19,337 bases of DNA. Origin: CANHCC01 sp040381555 (GTDB taxonomy: Bacteria; Bacteroidota; Bacteroidia; J057; RFSG01). The position numbers were made by a program, and so were the translations under genes. The stretch spans positions 1 through 19,337 of the forward strand of contig JBEIHC010000050.1 of NCBI GenBank assembly GCA_040381555.1, given 5' to 3'. Within the stretch, counting starts at the first letter, position 1; every line of letters starts with the position of its first letter. Positions 1-7,428 of the stretch are shown in pieces. The notes below the pieces were generated by a model. The model had not been told where the DNA came from. It made no database searches and worked only from the letters and a program-made list of their open reading frames with translations.

Positions 1-140
1 ACGGACTGAGCTGAGATCAGACCAGTAAAAAGTGTTAATAATACAGGGACTAACCTGAATAAGGATATTTTCATAAACGGTGATGTTAGGTACAAACCTG
101 AAACCGTAATTATTAATGTTAAAAGGAATAACTCATCTAT

Positions 141-186
141 ATTGCGTTATTATCGGAAGGAAAATCCCTTCCGATAATAACACAAT
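141..186 (-). terminator. Long perfect hairpin downstream of the FGE-like gene
   Basis: A 15-bp perfect inverted repeat (arms 146-160 and 167-181, loop AAAATC) can be extended by four more pairs after one mismatch (141-144 with 183-186). It starts about 29 bp past the stop codon of the minus-strand FGE-like gene. No run of T follows on either strand, so it is not a textbook intrinsic terminator. It may instead protect the 3' end of the mRNA or be a palindromic repeat. The rest of 1-214 shows no gene. Confidence 0.45.
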
Positions 187-214
187 TTATATGAGAAGCA
201 TCAAACTTTAAGGA

Positions 215-1777
215 TTACCACTGCGTGCGTGCAGCACGATGGCCCATGTTCGCATTGCTACTGCGCGTTACAATAGTTGAACCATTTTCAGCACAGGCAC
301 GATAGGACACACGGAATGAATCAGCGCCACCTGCACAAGCAAAGTTAGCTCTGGTTCCACAACCTGCCCAAGCCCCGGAAGATATCTCTCCGGTTGAGCC
401 ATTGGCAGCAGCGGGGTTAGTATTACCATTCATACCTGGCCAAAATGGAACATCCGCATTTCCTGTAGAGTTGAGGATGCCATTACCATGACGACCTGTA
501 AAAGATCTACCTGCAACTGTACTAATATTCACCACCATTTCACCAAGATTACTGGATAAATCTACAACACCATACCAAGAGGTACCACCATCTGTGCGGG
601 TTTCACCGGCACCTGTACATAGACCGACACGAACCGGACGACTGGATCCTCCATCACCACCGGATACGGTGTAGCCATAAAACCAAGAGTTCACAGCAAG
701 AGTATTCGCTGTTTCTGCTCCATTTTCTGTACCGGTAATGTTAATTGTTGTTGCACCCGGAATAGCGCTACTGCTACCCCAAGAGAATTCATTCACCACA
801 GGGGCTAATGGGCCACGACAAGCTTTCTCATATTCGGTCTCTGTAAAGGGTCTCAATCCTGCCCAATCTGTATAGGCTGCAGCATCTGACCAATTCATAT
901 AATTTTGAGCACGATCTGGACGGGTTGTTAAAAATACAGTACCGCCTGAGAAGGAGTTGATTTGCTGACCATTACTGTTAAAGAAACCCATATAGCGATT
1001 GGTCTGCTGAGTTGGAGTGAGCACATTTAGAAAATCTGCATACTGTTCTTGAGTAATCTCATACTTCATGATGTAAAATGGACTCCAGCCCACTGGGTAG
1101 AGCGGATTATCAATCACCCCATCCCCATCGTTATCTACACCACCGTCGCCATCGATTCGAACGATATTGCTACCGTTAGTAAAGTTTCCGGTAGAACTAA
1201 TCGGAGGAGAAAGATTAGTATTTACGGTGTAGGAGTTGGGTGTTGACACGGTTCCTCTGAAGGATTGTGTTGTTTCAGAACTTCCATTTCCATCGCCGAT
1301 GGTGAAGTTTCCAGAGGCGATATACACCATCTCAATGGCATAAACTCTAACTTCCGGCACATCTGTATTTAATACCCCTTGTGGGGCATAATGCCAGCGA
1401 ACCTGAACACCGGTCTGAGTGAAAGTCCCGGAACCGGCTGCATTGCGATAAACCATCGCGCCAACTGAATCTCTTGAAATTAAAACCGTTGCACCGGTAC
1501 CTGTACCTGTGTTGACACTGGTTACATTGGTATCTAAACGCGCATGCGTCCATGGACCACTTCCCACTTTGAACTTTGCAAATACCCAGGCAGCATCCCA
1601 ATTTACAGCATCCCTCCAGGAATTATTCCAAGTGATGTTGTACTGCACCTGCCAGGTGCCCGCAGTTGTATTCTGCCCCACCAGTGAAACACTGCTCACA
1701 GAAATACCATTGGCCCAGACGCCACCGATGCAACCGGCCACCAGCCACATCAGCATACTCATTGTAAAACTTCTCAT
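215..1777 (-). CDS. Secreted SUMF1/FGE-family (formylglycine-generating enzyme-like) protein
   Basis: This 520-residue protein has a signal peptide (about 1-22, cleavage after GVWA). A beta-rich N-terminal part (about 25-145) contains many aromatic and Asn residues and is of a kind seen in secreted Bacteroidota proteins. The FGE-sulfatase/SUMF1 domain begins at MVYIASGNFTIGDG (about 150) and continues through MKYEITQEQYADFLN and the C-terminal part rich in Gly, Asn and Trp. Enzymes of this family oxidise a cysteine to formylglycine in sulfatases, or act as non-haem iron enzymes or binding modules. I cannot see the paired active-site cysteines with confidence, although several Cys lie near the C-terminus (GCGTR, FACAGG, YRACAEN), so enzymatic activity is uncertain. 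An Asp/Gly-rich stretch (209-224) inside the domain looks like a calcium-binding loop. No sulfatase gene is nearby. Export to the periplasm or cell surface is inferred. Confidence 0.8.
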   Translation of the reverse strand: MRSFTMSMLMWLVAGCIGGVWANGISVSSVSLVGQNTTAGTWQVQYNITWNNSWRDAVNWDAAWVFAKFKVGSGPWTHARLDTNVTSVNTGTGTGATVLISRDSVGAMVYRNAAGSGTFTQTGVQVRWHYAPQGVLNTDVPEVRVYAIEMVYIASGNFTIGDGNGSSETTQSFRGTVSTPNSYTVNTNLSPPISSTGNFTNGSNIVRIDGDGGVDNDGDGVIDNPLYPVGWSPFYIMKYEITQEQYADFLNVLTPTQQTNRYMGFFNSNGQQINSFSGGTVFLTTRPDRAQNYMNWSDAAAYTDWAGLRPFTETEYEKACRGPLAPVVNEFSWGSSSAIPGATTINITGTENGAETANTLAVNSWFYGYTVSGGDGGSSRPVRVGLCTGAGETRTDGGTSWYGVVDLSSNLGEMVVNISTVAGRSFTGRHGNGILNSTGNADVPFWPGMNGNTNPAAANGSTGEISSGAWAGCGTRANFACAGGADSFRVSYRACAENGSTIVTRSSNANMGHRAARTQW

Positions 1778-1802
1778 ATTATTATTGGTTTGAATGTTGA
1801 TA

Positions 1803-1810
1803 CAAATTTA
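1803..1810 (-). promoter_or_regulatory. Candidate -7 element TAAATTTG of the FGE-like gene
   Basis: On the minus strand TAAATTTG matches the Bacteroidota -7 consensus TAnnTTTG and ends 25 nt before the ATG. No convincing -33 element is seen, so this is tentative. The 156-bp gap between this gene and aroC shows nothing else clear. Confidence 0.35.
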
Positions 1811-1933
1811 ACAAAGTAAAATTTCTCAGAGTAATAAATCTCGTACTATAAGGTGAAGATAATACCAATCATAATATCCGAGCAATTAGGGGTTGAATTT
1901 TTCATCTATAAAAGTAAGTTTTATTCATTACCT

Positions 1934-3019
1934 TTAGATTACCTTTCTGGAAAGATTGAGTAAAGCAAAATCAGCTAAAACCAAGCGTGTCATGGCCTCC
2001 ACTAAAGGCACTGCCCGGGGAACCACGCAAGGGTCATGTCGTCCTTTTGCCTCCAAAATTACTTCCTGACCTGATTTATTTAGGGTTTGTTGAGTTTGAG
2101 AAATGGTAGAAACAGGCTTAAACCCTACCCGAAAATCAATTATTTCCCCATTAGAAATACCCCCCTGTATTCCTCCAGAATGATTCGTTTCAGTGCGCGT
2201 TTTACCTGTATCATCTTTAATAAAGGAATCATTATGTTGAGATCCAGTCATTTGAGTCCCAGCAAAGCCTGAACCTAATTCAAACCCTTTTACTGCAGGC
2301 AAACTAAACATTGCCTGCGCCAAGGCTGCAGATAATTTAAGATAAACAGGTTCGCCCCAACCAACAGGTACTCCCCTACTCACACATCTAATAATTCCAC
2401 CTGTTGAATCGCCTTTCCCTTTAATCGAATCCAAATAAGTGCACATATAATCAGAACTTTCTTTATCTGGACAACGAACAGGACTTCCTTCAACTTCCTT
2501 TAGTGTATAGGAATCCTTTTCAGAATTAATCTGAATGGGGCCAATGGATTGCACCCAAGCCAACACCTCAACAGAAGCTATCGTTAGCAGCAGTTGGCCG
2601 GCTATAGCCCCAGCAGCTACCCTAGCCAATGTTTCTCTGGCTGAGGCTCGTCCACTTCCCCTGTGATCCCGAATTCCATATTTTTCCCAATAAGTGTAAT
2701 CTGCATGGGAAGGTCTGAAAATATCCTCCATTTCGGAATAATCCTCTGGACGCGTATCTTGATTGGGAACCAGTAAGGTGATGGGTGCTCCCGTTGATTT
2801 GCCCCTAAAAATTCCTGATACCCATTCTGCCTGATCTCCCTCCTGACGAGGGGTAGTGTAGGCATTTTGCCCAGGTCTCCTTCGGTTCAATTCAGCTTGC
2901 ACCAAGCTAGTATCAATTTTCAAACCCGCAGGGATTCCGTCTATTACTACCCCAATCATTTTTCCATGAGACTCCCCAAATGTGGTGATCCGAAGTATGT
3001 TTCCAAAACTGTTATACAT
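1934..3019 (-). CDS. aroC: Chorismate synthase
   Basis: The enzyme makes chorismate from 5-enolpyruvylshikimate-3-phosphate with reduced FMN, the last step of the shikimate pathway before the aromatic amino acids, folate and quinones. Family signatures are present along its length: TTFGESHG near the N-terminus (His18), RRRPGQ (46-51), RPSHADYTYWEKYG (102-115), RDHRGSGRASARET (117-130, with the second conserved His), and GRHDPCVVPRAVPL close to the C-terminus. I chose the ATG at 3019, giving 361 residues. The family begins with a short stretch before GNxxRxTTFGESHG, and AGAGGAAA lies a suitable distance upstream. An in-frame ATG at 3073 would add 18 non-conserved residues and overlap the divergent neighbour. 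The shikimate context is otherwise absent, which is common for aroC. Confidence 0.96.
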   Translation of the reverse strand: MYNSFGNILRITTFGESHGKMIGVVIDGIPAGLKIDTSLVQAELNRRRPGQNAYTTPRQEGDQAEWVSGIFRGKSTGAPITLLVPNQDTRPEDYSEMEDIFRPSHADYTYWEKYGIRDHRGSGRASARETLARVAAGAIAGQLLLTIASVEVLAWVQSIGPIQINSEKDSYTLKEVEGSPVRCPDKESSDYMCTYLDSIKGKGDSTGGIIRCVSRGVPVGWGEPVYLKLSAALAQAMFSLPAVKGFELGSGFAGTQMTGSQHNDSFIKDDTGKTRTETNHSGGIQGGISNGEIIDFRVGFKPVSTISQTQQTLNKSGQEVILEAKGRHDPCVVPRAVPLVEAMTRLVLADFALLNLSRKVI

Positions 3020-3026
3020 ATCTTTA
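3019..3026 (+). promoter_or_regulatory. Candidate -7 element TATCTTTA of the outer-membrane gene
   Basis: TATCTTTA matches the TAnnTTTG consensus in 7 of 8 positions and lies 24 nt before the start codon at 3051. It touches the divergent aroC start codon, so the two genes would share a very compact 31-bp intergenic region. No clear -33 element. Confidence 0.3.
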
Positions 3027-3050
3027 CACTTTCCTCTTGCGAAGTAAGCA

Positions 3051-3821
3051 ATGTTTAAGTGGATTTCCATCAATTGGCTCCTATTTCTGATGCTGACTAT
3101 TCTGTTCTCTCAGGGATTTTCCCAAATCCAGGACAGAAATAGCTCGGTTGCTCAGACATTGTCGGTGGGATTAAACCTTGTTTCTCAACAAACAGCCTAT
3201 TTCAATCGACAAATAAATTTAAGCGACTATGACCCAGAGCCCACCTTTGGGCGGGCAATTGGATTCAGCCTGAGATATTCGCCCGGCAACAGGTACTTTT
3301 TTCAACTCGAAGGACTTAACTCATTTCAAGGACAAAAATATTCGTACAGTCAACCCGAAAAAGATACAGCGGGCAATGTCACCTCAGTTTTTCTTTATTC
3401 CAGAAGTTTTGAATTAAATTATTATAAATTCCCTATGCTAGCCGGCGTAATTTTAAATCCGACTAAAAAAGTTCAGGTACAAATAGGGATTGGCCCCCAA
3501 TTCTCCTATTTAAACACAGCCTATTATGTTTTGGATGCAGATACACTTATCCGACAAGATCGAAGTTTCAAACAAACCCTTAGAAAAATAGATACAGGAC
3601 TCGCTCTGTTTTTGGGAATCAGAACCAGAATCATCCAAGGATTGATTTTTCAAACTTCTTTGCGTTCAGACTTTAGCCTCTTAGATGCCGAGAGTATTCG
3701 ATTTAAACCGGTAAGCTATGCCAGCTCAAAGAATTTTACCGGAGGAATCAGTTTTGGACTTTCTTGGGATTTTACTTGGATTACTCAATCTCCTAAGGAA
3801 AAACCGAATCCAGAAAAATGA
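3051..3821 (+). CDS. PorT-like outer-membrane beta-barrel protein
   Basis: The protein has 256 residues. A signal peptide (about 1-25: Lys, a hydrophobic core, then QGFSQ) is followed by alternating amphipathic strands typical of an eight-stranded outer-membrane barrel of the PorT/OMP_b-brl type. Examples are the strands around AIGFSLRYSPGNRYFFQLEG, MLAGVILNPTKKVQVQIGIG and GGISFGLSWDFTWI. The closing strand is followed by a charged Pro/Lys tail of about 14 residues (TQSPKEKPNPEK), so the barrel does not end at the usual C-terminal aromatic residue. Such proteins are abundant in Bacteroidota and most have no known function. PorT itself serves the T9SS, but nothing here shows this is PorT. It is divergent from aroC and convergent with the MCE gene, with 21 bp between the stop codons. 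Confidence 0.7.
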   Translation: MFKWISINWLLFLMLTILFSQGFSQIQDRNSSVAQTLSVGLNLVSQQTAYFNRQINLSDYDPEPTFGRAIGFSLRYSPGNRYFFQLEGLNSFQGQKYSYSQPEKDTAGNVTSVFLYSRSFELNYYKFPMLAGVILNPTKKVQVQIGIGPQFSYLNTAYYVLDADTLIRQDRSFKQTLRKIDTGLALFLGIRTRIIQGLIFQTSLRSDFSLLDAESIRFKPVSYASSKNFTGGISFGLSWDFTWITQSPKEKPNPEK

Positions 3822-3842
3822 GTTAAGGCCGGATGAATTAGA

Positions 3843-4769
3843 TTACAGTCTGATTTTTGCCCGTAACTTCCCATCCTGAATTTGCTGAAGTGTTTCTCTT
3901 AACTGAATCAATGTTTCCTCCAACTCTTTCTTTAGTGCAGGCGAGTGGAGCACTGCCCCAGCCAAAGAGGATGTATCCTGAACATTAGTCAGGAGAAAAC
4001 TATCCATCTTATGAATAAAATGCCCTGACTGGGTTAAAACTTCCCGCAATTCCTGTATGGTTGATTGAAGATCAGTGGCGGAAGCTTCCCTTAATAAGGG
4101 ATTCAAGGAATCCAATACTACTTGAACCTGTTGCAATGTCCCCCCCATTCCTTTAAGAAGAACCGGAACGCCAACTTGAGTATCAGAAAGAAGGTGATTC
4201 GTTTGACTCAATACTTGGGTTGTTTGTTTCAACACTTGATCTAACCGAGTTAAAGTTTCTTCTGGATTCAACTTCACAGATTTGCGTAATAATGCATTTC
4301 CATTCTGGATGAAATCTTGAAGCGCACTATCCTGAAAGAATACTATTAATGGTTTGATTTCCTTCAAAAATGTTCCGATATCCCAAGCTGTTTGACCAGG
4401 CATTACCTGCGCAGAAAAAGGACTTGAATCAAACCCAGGATGTACATCAATAATCCGGCCTCCCGTTATTTCTCTCACCTTAATAAATGCCTGAGCATCT
4501 GAATTTAACCTAGGCAATTCATCAAAATTTAAAACAGCAATCCATCCAGCAGAGTCAGATCCAGGGAGCTGAAAACCACTAAGAGAACCTAATATTCTTC
4601 CTTCTATGCTGACCGGATCGCCAGGACTTAGTCCGGAAACATCAGGAAACCAAACATAGATCTGAACTCCCGAATGAAAAATCGAGGTCTTTTTCAACCA
4701 GGCAAGAAAACCAAACACCAACCCTAAGGCCAGAATCAATACCCATCCAATCCTTAGTTCATTCTTCAC
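3843..4769 (-). CDS. MCE/MlaD-family lipid-transport protein
   Basis: A single N-terminal membrane anchor (about 7-25) is followed by an MCE domain (about 33-112) with the family pattern GLSPGDPVSIEGRILGSLSGF (46-66) and the later segment AFIKVREITGGRIIDVHPG. The rest (about 135-305) is Gln/Leu-rich, with long heptad-like helices, as in MCE proteins that assemble into hexameric rings with a helical extension or needle. These proteins bind phospholipids in the periplasm and work with a MlaE-type permease and MlaF-type ATPase to move lipids between the inner and outer membranes. Neither partner is encoded here. The gene starts 9 bp after the stop of the isomerase gene and is almost certainly co-transcribed with it. 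Its 308-residue length is normal for a Bacteroidota MCE protein. Confidence 0.85.
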   Translation of the reverse strand: MKNELRIGWVLILALGLVFGFLAWLKKTSIFHSGVQIYVWFPDVSGLSPGDPVSIEGRILGSLSGFQLPGSDSAGWIAVLNFDELPRLNSDAQAFIKVREITGGRIIDVHPGFDSSPFSAQVMPGQTAWDIGTFLKEIKPLIVFFQDSALQDFIQNGNALLRKSVKLNPEETLTRLDQVLKQTTQVLSQTNHLLSDTQVGVPVLLKGMGGTLQQVQVVLDSLNPLLREASATDLQSTIQELREVLTQSGHFIHKMDSFLLTNVQDTSSLAGAVLHSPALKKELEETLIQLRETLQQIQDGKLRAKIRL

Positions 4770-4778
4770 CGAAGAAAT

Positions 4779-5768
4779 CTATTGCTTGGCTAACTCCCCT
4801 TTCAGGAAATCAATGACAGCGACCGGAGTTGGGTCAACATTATTTTCCTGAGCGAGATACCAAGAAACCCAGTCTCCTAAATGCAGAAAATACACTAACT
4901 GGGAAAGAATACTTTCTCCTTTACCATAAACTTCGGAAATATTCTTACAAGATTTAGCAATAATCTGCTTGTTGATTTCAAAACGCATAGCCGTGCGATC
5001 ATAATCTAAGCGACTTCTCAACAAAATCACATGCAAATTATCCATTAGATTATGAGGATGAACCCAACCCACCAATTCGTTATGATTCATTTCAGGAATT
5101 ACATGATGCCAACAAAGCTGCTTGCTATTTTCATTAATTTGCTGACGCCAGCGGATGGCTGCAGGTTCAAACTGATCCGAACTATACAATACAGGTATTT
5201 TACCTGTAAGTTTTTTTGCCAGAATTTCTGCGGCCTGATTATCCTGAAAATCCTGAACTAACTGAATGGATTCGTCTAGTTCTTTTGAAAAATCAGCAAT
5301 GATGTTTCTTGCTTGTAATACTTTAAGTTGTTGAACGAAAGATAAGCCTGCAGCAGCTCTTGGAGGGTAGCCAGAAGGAATCAATATTAAATCTAACCCA
5401 TTTTCCCGTGCAATATCAGCAATTTTGCCACCGGAGGTGATACAAACGATTTCTGCACCTCTGCCCAAGCAATGCTGCAAGGCCTCCAAGGTTTCTTCCG
5501 TATTCCCTGAGTACGAAGAAATGATAACTAAAGTATTAGGACCCACATGTGCAGGTAATGTATAAGACCGAAAAATCTGAATTGGCACTTTTGCCTGGGA
5601 TTCAGCAACTTTTCGAGTGATCTCTCCGCCAAATGCAGAACCGCCTAAACCAGCAATTACTACTTCATGTATTTCTCTAGTTACTCGATTAGTAGGCAAT
5701 TGATAGGACAAGGCAATGCTTTTCGCTTCAATTAATTGTTGTGCGAAATTCTGAATAAGTTCTTTCAT
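4779..5768 (-). CDS. Bifunctional phosphoglucose/phosphomannose isomerase (SIS domain)
   Basis: The protein has two SIS domains and is 329 residues long, which fits the single-chain PGI/PMI family (TIGR02128). That family interconverts glucose-6-P or mannose-6-P with fructose-6-P. Visible signatures are GLGGSAFGGE (40-49), the phosphate-binding loop SSYSGNTEETL (84-94), PPRAAAGLSF (135-144), NENSK with a candidate catalytic Glu213, and EMNHNELVGW with the ring-opening His229. The C-terminal part GDWVSWYLAQENNVDPTPV is also typical. The start fits the family N-terminus. It lies upstream of, and is probably co-transcribed with, the MCE gene. A perfect -7 promoter element ends only 4 nt before the ATG. 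It could supply both glycolysis/gluconeogenesis and mannose-containing envelope sugars. Confidence 0.92.
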   Translation of the reverse strand: MKELIQNFAQQLIEAKSIALSYQLPTNRVTREIHEVVIAGLGGSAFGGEITRKVAESQAKVPIQIFRSYTLPAHVGPNTLVIISSYSGNTEETLEALQHCLGRGAEIVCITSGGKIADIARENGLDLILIPSGYPPRAAAGLSFVQQLKVLQARNIIADFSKELDESIQLVQDFQDNQAAEILAKKLTGKIPVLYSSDQFEPAAIRWRQQINENSKQLCWHHVIPEMNHNELVGWVHPHNLMDNLHVILLRSRLDYDRTAMRFEINKQIIAKSCKNISEVYGKGESILSQLVYFLHLGDWVSWYLAQENNVDPTPVAVIDFLKGELAKQ

Positions 5769-5772
5769 AAGA

Positions 5773-5780
5773 CAAAGATA
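5773..5780 (-). promoter_or_regulatory. -7 promoter element TATCTTTG, almost at the start codon
   Basis: TATCTTTG on the minus strand is a full match to TAnnTTTG. Only four nucleotides (TCTT) separate it from the ATG of the isomerase gene, so transcription would begin at or next to the start codon. Confidence 0.5.
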
Positions 5781-5890
5781 GGAAGAGGATGCAAATTTCA
5801 GACATCCAAATGACAGGATTTCTTTTTATATATCCCCATTGGTGCAAAAAAGACAAAATTTAATCGCCCATTAACATACATTGGATTTGT

Positions 5891-5908
5891 GTTTGAATCC
5901 ATTCAAAC
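5891..5908. promoter_or_regulatory. Perfect 18-bp palindrome, candidate operator
   Basis: GTTTGAAT-CC-ATTCAAAC has 8-bp arms around a 2-bp spacer. The size and symmetry are typical of sites bound by dimeric winged-helix regulators such as MarR proteins. It lies about 120 bp upstream of the isomerase start and about 330 bp upstream of the MarR-type gene, so it is far from the start codon expected for simple autorepression. Confidence 0.35.
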
Positions 5909-6241
5909 TGCTGACTCTGAATTTTGCTTAGTGCTTGTAAACCACTCCAGTTTTAATTTTACCGATTGGTCAAAATATTCGGGATTCAGAAAAAGAAAAG
6001 AAATAAATTTGTAATTATTTGAATATTTCATTTAAAGTGATTATACTATACTCGTTTATTTTAGTTAACCTTCGATGTTTGTGATTCGAATTATATTATT
6101 ATCAGTATATTTCATTTATATAAAATTTTCAAGATGTTATTGGAGTATTCAAAAATGTATTGTAATTTTGAAGAGAAAATGGTTCACCACCCAAAAATAG
6201 CCCTTTTGTTGAGTTAAAATAAAACACATTACCCACTAGAA

Positions 6242-6682
6242 ATGAATAACATAGAAAGACTTGAAGGTTGTCTCATCAATTTAAGAGATGTATTTCGTCG
6301 CCACCAACAGGTAATCAAAACTAAATATAATGTTTCGACAGTTGAGATGGATATCATTCAATTGATCGCCATGGAAGGTCAGAAGAAAATGAAAGACATT
6401 GGAGAAGCTTTTGGAATTAAATTTTCAACTCTTACCAGTATTGTGGACAAAATTGAGGGTCAAAAACTCGTTAAACGAGTAAACTCTAAAACAGACCGTC
6501 GCTCAGTTTATTTGACCATTACGCCAAAGGGACAATCCTTGTACGAAAATTACAAAAACTATATACATGTTATCGCCATGTTGATGCAAAGAACCATTTC
6601 GCCCGAAAACTTTGAAATCTTTGTATCGGAATTCGAGAAAATTACCAGCAAATCGGCTACTTTGAATGCTCATGTTAATTGA
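6242..6682 (+). CDS. MarR-family transcriptional regulator
   Basis: The 146-residue protein has the length and layout of MarR dimers. It has an N-terminal dimerisation helix (about 1-25) and a helix-turn-helix with recognition helix around MKDIGEAFGIKFSTLTSIVDKIEGQKLV (51-78). The wing VNSKTDRRSVYLTITPKGQSLYE (80-102) follows, and C-terminal helices complete the dimer interface. The wing carries the conserved DRR motif that contacts the minor groove. MarR proteins usually repress their own operon and are released by small phenolic or lipophilic ligands or by oxidation. This protein has no Cys in the regions I read, so thiol sensing is unlikely. It is the first gene of a co-directional cluster and its stop overlaps the next start (TGATG). 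Confidence 0.9.
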   Translation: MNNIERLEGCLINLRDVFRRHQQVIKTKYNVSTVEMDIIQLIAMEGQKKMKDIGEAFGIKFSTLTSIVDKIEGQKLVKRVNSKTDRRSVYLTITPKGQSLYENYKNYIHVIAMLMQRTISPENFEIFVSEFEKITSKSATLNAHVN

Positions 6683-7422
6683 TGAGTCAAACAAAAGAAT
6701 GGTTTGAAGATTGGTTCTCCTCGCCCTATTATGATTTACTCTATTCGCATCGGGATGAGGAGGAAGCTGCTTTCTTTCTAAACCAATTATTGCAACACAT
6801 ACACTTACCTCCAAACGCGAAGATTTGGGATTTAGCCTGTGGAAAAGGTCGTCATGCAACCTTCTTAGCAGGAAAAGGGTATCAAGTTATCGGCACAGAT
6901 TTATCTGAGCCTTTTATAACCTACGCCCAGCAATTGACCAGGCCAGGATTGACTTTTATCCGACAAGATATGCGGGAAGTACCGCCTGCTAAGGATTTTG
7001 ATCTAGTCGTTAATCTATTCACAGCTTTTGGATATTTCCCTAATCATTCTGATGATTTATTGGTACTTCAGCAAATTTATAGTGGATTAAAACCTGGAGG
7101 CATTCTAATTTTAGATTATTTAAATGTTCATCTGGCAATTGAAAAGATGCTTGCTCAGGAAGAACAAAGAAAAGGAGACCTAATCATTCGTATTCAGAGA
7201 AAATTAGATCAAAACCGAATAGTGAAACAAATGGAGATTACGGATAATGGAGAAACCCATTTCTACAAAGAATCCATTCTTTGTCTCTCTGAATCAGATT
7301 TTCAATTATTATTTTCAAAGGCGAATCTTCATATTTTAGAATGCTGGGGTGATTACCAAGGCAATGCATTCAATTTACAAACATCTTCTAGGATGATTTG
7401 GATTGTACAAAAACCTTCTTGA
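6682..7422 (+). CDS. Class I SAM-dependent methyltransferase
   Basis: The 246-residue protein has a Rossmann-type methyltransferase core. Motif I is IWDLACGKGRHATFLA (48-63), the acidic end of strand 2 is VIGTDLSEPFI (69-79), motif IV is in FDLVVNLFTAFGYF, and LKPGGILILDYLN is the strand-5 region. It belongs to the Methyltransf_25/11 type. The GYFPNHSDD segment after motif IV is common in small-molecule or lipid methyltransferases, but the substrate cannot be told. I use the ATG at 6682, which forms a TGATG overlap with the MarR stop. A TTG one codon earlier is less likely. The gene is followed after 6 bp by the PAP2-like gene. Cytoplasmic. Confidence 0.88.
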   Translation: MSQTKEWFEDWFSSPYYDLLYSHRDEEEAAFFLNQLLQHIHLPPNAKIWDLACGKGRHATFLAGKGYQVIGTDLSEPFITYAQQLTRPGLTFIRQDMREVPPAKDFDLVVNLFTAFGYFPNHSDDLLVLQQIYSGLKPGGILILDYLNVHLAIEKMLAQEEQRKGDLIIRIQRKLDQNRIVKQMEITDNGETHFYKESILCLSESDFQLLFSKANLHILECWGDYQGNAFNLQTSSRMIWIVQKPS

Positions 7423-7428
7423 TTCTAA

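Larger units (their letters stand above)
5769..6241. other. AT-rich divergent intergenic region without a visible gene
   Basis: This 473-bp stretch separates the minus-strand isomerase operon from the plus-strand MarR-led cluster. Only very short ORFs (up to about 17 codons) without good starts are seen. It contains the isomerase promoter, an 18-bp palindrome (5891-5908) and a shorter one, ATTCGAAT (6084-6091). The stretch 6000-6180 is very rich in A and T. The length is unusual for this otherwise compact region and fits a regulatory role or an unrecognised small RNA, but I see no direct evidence for an RNA. Confidence 0.5.

Noticed and set aside
1049..1793. Several ORFs of 65-94 codons on both strands across the FGE-like gene
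   Set aside because: They lie wholly or mostly inside the 520-residue coding frame, have no recognisable domain and are best seen as shadows.
3020..3073. Longer N-terminus for chorismate synthase from the ATG at 3073
   Set aside because: The added 18 residues are not family-like and would overlap the divergent outer-membrane gene. The ATG at 3019 has a good upstream AGAGGAAA and matches homologues.
5769..6241. tRNA, riboswitch or small protein in the long intergenic gap
   Set aside because: No cloverleaf, known riboswitch core or ORF longer than about 17 codons with a good start was seen.
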